DNA of 64,000 bases from Mucidula mucida. Lineage: Eukaryota; Basidiomycota; Agaricomycetes; Agaricales; Physalacriaceae. Below, piece after piece: positions 58,115-64,000 of the stretch. The notes beneath the pieces were generated by a model. The model was given only the letters and a program-made list of their open reading frames with translations. It was not told the origin of the DNA and did no database searches. The DNA is taken from the NCBI GenBank assembly GCA_015501055.1, contig JADNYV010000001.1:744001-808000 (forward strand), in the 5' to 3' direction. Position 1 is the stretch's first letter. Each line of letters begins with the position of its first letter. A program made the translations under genes and the position numbers.

Positions 58115-59883
58115 TTACCACTTCTTTGACGACGGCCCAACGGCTACTTCATCCGCAAAGGGATCAGCAAACGGGTCGTCGACGTCCACCAAAGCGCTCT
58201 TGGCGGTGCTTCCCGATGCACCAATGCGCGCATCTTCTGAATCGTCAGAGACACTATAATAGTCCTTTTTGCCGCCTTGGTATTGGTGTGTCTCTTCGTC
58301 CGAGGACTCGTAGTCACTAAAATCAGACAGAGAGCCCCGCGAATCCCGCACAGTGTCTCCGTCATCCGAAAATGTAGATGGTCGAAGAGGCGGCGGCAAA
58401 TTACTCGACGATGCACCTATTGAGCCGAAATTTATGTCCCGTAGGTCTGCATATGCACCACTGGAGTCTCCTCTAACCGACCCTTGCTTTGCGCGCTGGA
58501 CAGCGACGCGCTGCTTCTCTTGAAGCTTGACAACCTCGCTTTCGCCTGTCAGATGCGTCTTCGCGAGCCCAGTTGTTATCGCGTCGGCCGCTTCGGAGGG
58601 CTTCGACGCGCCTGCCCCGGACACGTTATCATACAACTGCAGAGAGTTGATTATCCTCTCGTTGGATTCGATAAGAGTCCCGATTATCTCTTCGTTCTCC
58701 ACCAACTGGCAGGTTGTGATAAGAATGGCTTCGGTCATGGTAGGGTTTGCAATCACTTGCCTGGATGTAGCGAACAATTTGCTTCCGGACCAGCTTTGCC
58801 TTGTCAAGACACTCTTGCACGCGTTGATTAGTTTGCACGCTGTCCGTTTCCGTGTTTACGAGCTAAATGAATATATCTCAGCCCTTCGACAAGCACATAG
58901 ATAGAACTATACCGTGATCGCGTTGACCAGATTGCTGGAAGCTTGTGAGGCATCAACAATGCTTGCAAGAACCTTTGGCTTTTCCTGAATGTTTCGATAA
59001 GTTCTGCAGGCATAAAACATGACGAGTATCACCTACCGTGTCAAAATTGAAAGGCGTCCGTTTAGGTCTGTTCTTTTTCGCGTGCTTTTCCTTCTTGCGT
59101 TTCTCCTCTTCCAAGCGAGCACGCTCTTTCGCTTCTTGTTTCTCCTGTGCCTTGCGTCTCGCTTCCTCCAGCTTGCGTTTCTGCGTTTCCGGATCGACCA
59201 TGCTTTCCGTAGCGTGCGGCCTGTCACGAGCGGCCTGCATGTATAGCGAGGTAAAGATGTGCATCGAGGGATCAGACTGGAACTGGTCATGCCATGACTT
59301 GAGCACGAGAAGTAGTTTCTTCTTAACCCGTTTGTCGGTCGTGCTATCGGAGGCAAGGTGTTTGATCGCGTCCGTTAACTGACCATCGGTGAAGGATGCT
59401 ATATTGGATTGAGTTTGGACTGGCTAAGAAATGCGGTTGGAGATCCCACATTTGAATTTGTCGCCGCAGTTCTCCACTAAAGCCTTGAGGATCTGAACCC
59501 GGTTGAGAGTAAGGACAGGACATGGAGCCGAGATATGACGAGGCTGACCACGAGGGCCCGGTACTGCTGATGGGCAGTGCCATGTTTGAGCTTCTTGCGT
59601 ACAGCCCTGGATGCTTCGGTGGGGCTGTAGAATGCATTGAGAGGTCTGGCTTAACACAAATTTGTGGCAAAAGTACCCTGCGTGCGGTTGCAGATTGATG
59701 GAGTCGACGAGTTCTGGTATTCTGCAGAGGATTTGAGACAGACTACAAGACACGATAGAAGGCAATCTACCCGTCATAAGCTTCTTCGGCTACTGTGTTG
59801 GCAGTCAGGATTTCAATCCAATCGGTGATGGATGACTGAGAGATAATGATTGATGGAATAGATTCAGAGCTGAACGCATACAT
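58115..59883 (-). CDS. VHS-GAT domain protein, Lsb5-like
   Basis: Adaptor linking ubiquitinated cargo, endocytosis and actin; the VHS-GAT order without ear domain resembles yeast Lsb5. It starts MYAFSSESIPSIIISQ (59883), then the VHS domain: SSITDWIEILTANTVAEEAY, DGIPELVDSINLQPHAG, PTEASRAVRKKLKHGTAHQQ, ILKALVENCGDKF, ASFTDGQLTDAIKHLASDS, KRVKKKLLLVLKSWHDQF. A charged linker (EEARRKAQEKQEAKERARLE, KKNRPKRTPFNFDT) leads to a GAT domain with VLASIVDASQASSNLVNAIT, VQECLDKAKLVRKQIVRYIQ and EEIIGTLIESNERIINSLQL. The acidic C-terminus has tandem DPFADPFADE motifs and ends GPSSKKW at 58115. The exact first exon is uncertain, since another start upstream is possible. Confidence 0.85.
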
Positions 59884-60100
59884 GTGGTTTTTCACGTCCA
59901 AATGCCTGCTTCGCGAGATTGAAGGCTGACATTGGGTTCGAAGGAAAGTGAATGCGATGAGGTATGAGGACAAGCCCATTAACCTCGCTCTCTTTCGGTC
60001 TTGGATCAAATCACGTGTAGTCAAATACAGCTCCGAGAATTACAACAAGTATACAGAAAGACGAAAGGTACACGACGAGAATAATCTATGCAACAAATCT

Positions 60101-61551
60101 TCAGGAGCTATCCTCCGACCCATCCGTGTCACTCTCATGCGGCTGATTATTCGTCGAAGGACCGGCTTGACCATTGTCCGACGTAGAACCGGGCTGAGCA
60201 ACACCATTCGCAGTACTGGGTGTCATAGCCGCTTGAAGACTGACCGGACTCTCCAGAAAAAGCCGAATCAACACGCTCTCTAACGCGATAACGCTGGCAA
60301 ACGGATAGTTGAATCCGCGAGAGTGCTCTCGAATCGCATTGAACAATGTTTGCATATTCTGCCATCGATCCTGCGTTATAGCTGTTGGTTGCATCTGGGC
60401 ATCCGGCATGGGCGCCATCGGATATCCCTGGGGCACATATGCATATTGTGCTTGGGGCTGGGGTTGATACTGAGTGTGTGCGTGTTGAGGATGCTGAGGC
60501 AAAGGGGCGATCATGGAAACGTTGGAGGTGAATTGATTTGGTGGGAGGGCTTGGGGAACAGGTACTGCAACCTGATGATGTTGCTGTTGTTGCTGCGGCT
60601 GTGGCTGTACTGGCTGAGGTTGTTGTATGAATTGTGTAGGCGGGGGCGGCTGGGACATGGAAGGTGTAGCTGAGGCCTCATCCTTCTTCTGGTACTTTCG
60701 CGGTCGTTCCTTCTCTTCTTGAACTGCAGCCTTACGGCCTCGACGCGTGAAAGGGAAATTCTCAGGTCCGATAGGATGCGAATGTTGAGGGTTATCTATC
60801 AGAAGATGAGCACAGTTAGTTGAATGAGTTGTATGACTTACAGGAGGCGCGCACTTCGTCGGTTTCAAAGTAGGTCTTGAAGCTAATGGATGCAGAACAG
60901 CCTACTCCTTCAAGCTAGAGAAACGATAAGGCGTGCACCTAGAGGATTGTAAGCGACTTGCCTTGCGAGATGGAACTTTGCGGACACGATCCGGATGTTT
61001 TTGATGTACTTTTTACGACCGCTGCGGGAATGTCGAGCGCAGACGAGCTTGGTATGTTCTTTGAATCGAGGTGGATCAGCTTTGCTGCCATGAGTGTCCC
61101 CCTACGGCTACTGTGAGCAAGCGGTCAAAGAAACGACGTGTATAGTCCACCTTTACAAATTCGACTGATTGCTCAATCTCTTCCTAGAAAGGGCGTGAAG
61201 ATTATGATTTCGATTCAAGTTGAGTACAAGCCTGTTCACGCCATGCTTGAAAGGCGTCGAGAGTCTCAAAACGCAAGTTGTAACCATCGTCGTCTGTGCC
61301 TACTGTAGTGAGCAGAATGCTGATACGGGCAAAGTAGGGCTACCTGAACCGTACGGGGGTTTCGCGGTGGCATACGGCTGTTTGGTCCCAGATGAGGAGG
61401 AAAATTGAGTGTTGGGTGGATTCCCAGAAAAAGAATTGCTGGCATAATCCGTCGGTCCCGCACTGGCGCTGGGGCCGGCGGTCTGCGGCAACAAATGGGG
61501 CGGCAAAGGCTGGTGCATGGCCAGCTGGGTCAACTTGAAATGCTGGAACAT
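60101..61551 (-). CDS. Putative DNA-binding regulator with FAR1/GCM-like Cys/His domain, frame broken once
   Basis: Likely nuclear regulator. It starts MFQHFKLTQLAMHQPLPPHL. Several short exons encode a compact basic domain: TDDDGYNLRFETLDAFKAWR-like sequence (the bases read DAFQAW), EEIEQSVEFVK, GDTHGSKADPPRFKEHTKLV, CARHSRSGRKKYIKK, HPDRVRKVPSRK, LEGVGCSASISFKTYFETDE and YNPQHSHPIGPENFPFTRRG. The C-x(n)-C-x(n)-H-x-H spacing resembles FAR1/WRKY-GCM1-type zinc fingers; this is a judgement from pattern, not a search. The C-terminal half is Gln/Pro-rich (QPVQPQPQQQQQHHQ) and acidic at its end (HESDTDGSEDSS). One base is apparently missing at T5 60998-61002. Two introns, 60915-60961 and 61184-61231, are GC-AG. 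Stop at 60101. Confidence 0.65.
60915..60961 (-). other. GC-AG intron (donor GCAAGT)
   Basis: Minus-strand donor AAG/GCAAGT at 60961 and acceptor CTAG at 60915 (47 nt) join VPSRK to LEGVGCSASIS in phase 0. No GT donor gives the frame. Confidence 0.6.
61184..61231 (-). other. GC-AG intron (donor GCTTGT)
   Basis: Minus-strand donor CAG/GCTTGT at 61231 and acceptor CTAG at 61184 (48 nt) join AWREQ to EEIEQSVEFVK in phase 0. The nearby GT donor would run into a TGA. Confidence 0.55.
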
Positions 61552-61689
61552 TGTGCCCAGTCCTCTGCCACTGGATACTGTTGCACTTCGTGTCTTTGGG
61601 TCAGGAAACAACGTCACACTTGCTATAAACGGCAGTAACAGTTACGTTAGTGTCTTTGGAAAAACTTTTTCACTGTCTTTTCTACCAAC

Positions 61690-62792
61690 ATGACTTCGTC
61701 CCTCAGAAATTCAATCCATCGCCGCAACCACAAGGAGCGTTCTCAGCTTGCTCATCGCGCAAAATTTGGTATCCTCGAGAAACACAAGGACTATGTCAAG
61801 CGTGCACGCGACTACCACTCCAGACAGGACAAGTTGACCAGGCTCAAGCAAAAGGCATCAGAGAGAAATAAAGATGAATTTTACTTTTCCATGACCAGGC
61901 AAAAGACAAAGGTTTCTCTCTTTTACGCCTCAATTCGCACTCTGACGCGCGTTTAGGGCGGCGTGCATATCCAAGATCGAGGAAATGTCGCCCTACCGAC
62001 TGACATGGTCAAAGTGCTCAAAACTCAAGACGAGAATTACATCAGGACCATGCGTGCAGCGGGGCAAAAGTGCTATCTCTTTCCAAATCACATAATCGCC
62101 TTGACAGATTCATCTAGAAAATAGACAAGCTAAAAGCTCAATTATCAGTGATGGCAAACCTGATCGGCGGTGAAGAGCTTGAACCGGAAGAAATTGCTGT
62201 CCTCCAAGATGCAGGAGTCTTTCCCAAGTCGTTGAAGAAGCAAGGCAAGGCGAAGCATATCGTCTTTGTTGACGATGAGCAATCTGGTGCGTTCTCACCA
62301 ACCTTTCAATACATACATCTTACCTCTCCATTAGCACGCTCATATACTCCCAAAACGTCTACCTCTACTCCAACCGCATCGTCGAGTACTTTACAAGACG
62401 ACATCGACTTAGGATGGAAGACAGTGGACGATTCAAGAACGACCCGACGAACACCGAAGAAGAAAGACGTCGATGTGCCCATGTCAGACGAGTCAACCGA
62501 TACATCCCTCACAAATAGGCGGCGACTTCTTCGAGAGCTAGCTGCGCGTCTCAATCGCGATAAACAGCTGCGTTATACCGAACGTGAATTCGAGATGCAG
62601 CGACAGATGATGGGCAAAGGAGCCCGTACAAAGCTAAAAGGTGTTGAACGAGTTGATGGTGGCAAGGACATGGAGGCCGAAGACGACGACGACGCTTTAG
62701 ATGCTCGAAAGGGCAAGCCCTTGTTACCCAAACAGGCTCCAAAGACATATACACCGCGCGTTTATAAATGGCATACGGAACGGAAAAGATAG
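61690..62792 (+). CDS. UTP11: U3 snoRNP protein Utp11
   Basis: Component of the small-subunit processome needed for 18S rRNA maturation in the nucleolus. It starts [60 protein letters not shown] and [14 protein letters not shown] are hallmark N-terminal sequence. After an intron (near 61912-61956) [38 protein letters not shown]; after another, [20 protein letters not shown]. An intron near 62285-62335 probably removes extra residues before ARSYTPKTS. The middle part is Ser/Thr-rich and variable, then [40 protein letters not shown] and the end [15 protein letters not shown], a conserved basic terminus. TAG at 62790. The start is 138 bp from the divergent regulator gene. Confidence 0.95.
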
Positions 62793-62905
62793 TAGCATTT
62801 GTATTGTCATTAGAGGTCCAGGTATATTATAAGGGTTCTTGAATGCAGCGTCCGATAGAGTCCATGTCTATTTACATCCAGTGCAAACCGGCGTAGTACT
62901 CCATT

Positions 62906-64000
62906 TTAAATGGTGATCATCGCACCCAGCATGAAACTAGACAGCACCGCTAGACCTGCTGCCCAAACTCTTACAAGAGACGCAGCGCCATCGCTATCGT
63001 CCGATGAGCTTGAAGACGAGGTAGACTTGGGAGTGGCGATCGGGGAAGTCGGTGAGTAGGTCACGCCGTTGATAGAGGCTGCCACCTCAAACACGGAGCC
63101 ACCGCCGTACTCGTAAAACTATCAAAATATCAACATCGTAGTCATCAAGGACGCACAAGAACTCACGTCAACAAGTAGAAAATTGGGAGCGCGGCTGTAC
63201 TGAGCGGTGCAAGTCTGAACTTGAATGCCCAGACCACCTTCGCCATCGACCGAGTTGGTCTCATTAGCAGCAGCGACGTTGGGAGCAGGTACGCCGAAGA
63301 CGAGCTTGTCCAAAAAGTGGTTGATCAAGTACATCTGAGTCGACGAATCACCGTTTGTTCGGTTGACTTCACAGTTGAAGGTGGTGTCAGTAACTGTGAG
63401 TTTGGATATTAGATCCCAAAGCGAAGGAATGTAAGCACAAGACTCGCCATCATAGGCCGTTTCCCATATGTTGGTGAATTCTAGAAACGGAATGAGTATG
63501 CAGTAATCGAAGAGTATGAGAAATATACGCGCCATCAATTAAATATGACACCGTGCTGGTATCAGCGCTATTGTCCAAGAATGTAACAAGCCGTGTCCCC
63601 GCGTCTATCAACGTGCCCAGAGTCGGCCAAGCGTCGCGTGTCAGACTTGATGACTCAGGAGAATACGACAATGAGGAGAGGCCAGCGGACTTGAAGACCG
63701 TGTCAAATTCACTCGCAGCAAAGTTGTCACTGTTGACGATCAAAAGGGTGACCACTATGAAGCAGTGTTAGAGATTGGAAGTGGGAAGCGGTAATGTGTG
63801 AAGATTACCATCTTCCGTGTTGGCGTCCATCCATGTTTTGACTGTTAATCACGTTTATTAAAAGAGGTTTCGTCGAGGAGAGTAAGGAGCATACCCTTTC
63901 CGAGGTAAGACTCTAGGGTGCCGCCATTGAAAAGGGACTGACGCGTGGCGGGATGAGTGCTGGGCGCTGAGATCGATGTCACAAGGTACATACACAAGTG
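62906..64000 (-). CDS. PLC-like phosphodiesterase family, GPI-type, 5' part outside window
   Basis: Secreted or cell-surface protein of the PLC-like phosphodiesterase (PI-PLC X-related) fungal family. The window holds the C-terminal part only, because the gene enters from the right edge. Visible exons: HPATRQSLFNGGTLESYLGK, VKTWMDANTED, VVTLLIVNSDNFAASEFDTV, FKSAGLSSLSYSPESSSLTR, WPTLGTLIDAGTRLVTFLDN, ADTSTVSYLI, FTNIWETAYDGESC, FNCEVNRTNGDSSTQMYLIN and APNFLLVD. The catalytic N-terminal His region is not present here. The last exon (FEVAASINGVTYSPTSPIAT) has a Ser-rich stretch and a hydrophobic end VWAAGLAVLSSFMLGAMITI, a typical GPI-anchor signal, stopping at 62906. Introns near 63118-63165, 63480-63530 and 63755-63808 are inferred. 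Confidence 0.8.

Noticed and set aside
1..64000. CRISPR array, bacterial operons, riboswitches
   Set aside because: The genes are intron-split eukaryotic nuclear genes; no regularly spaced repeats were seen.

Overview
This window is eukaryotic nuclear DNA. It looks like a chromosome segment of an Agaricomycete (mushroom-forming Basidiomycota). The genes are densely packed on both strands and split by many introns of about 45-60 bases. They are a mix of universal eukaryotic housekeeping genes and families typical of Agaricomycetes (F-box/LRR paralogues, a seven-helix membrane family, a PLC-like GPI protein). I reconstructed exons by eye from reading frames, splice signals and family knowledge. 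Gene ends are usually firm; some internal boundaries are approximate.

Layout. 0-11 kb: SNX4 (minus) and a PTM1/GPR107-like membrane protein (plus) share an 85-bp divergent promoter, followed by RPB2 and APN1 (both minus). 11.6-16.5 kb: a small orphan protein, a DUF7721/beta-flanking-like protein, an F-box protein and a LEA-like repeat protein. 16.9-26.5 kb: a glycogenin-type glucosyltransferase, a mitochondrial ADCK2/Cqd1-like UbiB kinase homologue, the cohesin loader MAU2/SCC4 and a fructosamine-3-kinase homologue. 26.5-30 kb is gene-poor. 30-40 kb: intronless ADE6 (FGAM synthase), then two paralogous F-box/LRR genes with a lipase between them. 40-51 kb: splicing factor CLF1, a multi-RRM protein, RPB6 and an Hst3/Hst4-like sirtuin. 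51-64 kb: a short-chain dehydrogenase, a 7TM protein, RFC4, mitochondrial seryl-tRNA synthetase, an LSB5-like VHS-GAT protein, a putative DNA-binding regulator, UTP11 and the 3' part of a PLC-like GPI protein cut by the window edge.

The genes do not form one pathway. Core information processing dominates (RPB2, RPB6, CLF1, RFC4, MAU2, UTP11, APN1, sirtuin), and divergent pairs with short shared promoters recur.

Three cross-cutting observations stand out. (1) At least seven coding regions, including the essential RPB2 and ADE6, are broken by what looks like exactly one missing base each; assembly or sequencing deletions explain this better than seven pseudogenes. (2) Several introns use rare boundaries: one AT-AC intron in the PTM1-like gene and at least three GC-AG introns. 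(3) Perfect CRE octamers (TGACGTCA) occur four times, all in intergenic promoter positions, one inside a 16-bp palindrome. I found no CRISPR array, rRNA, convincing tRNA or intact transposon.
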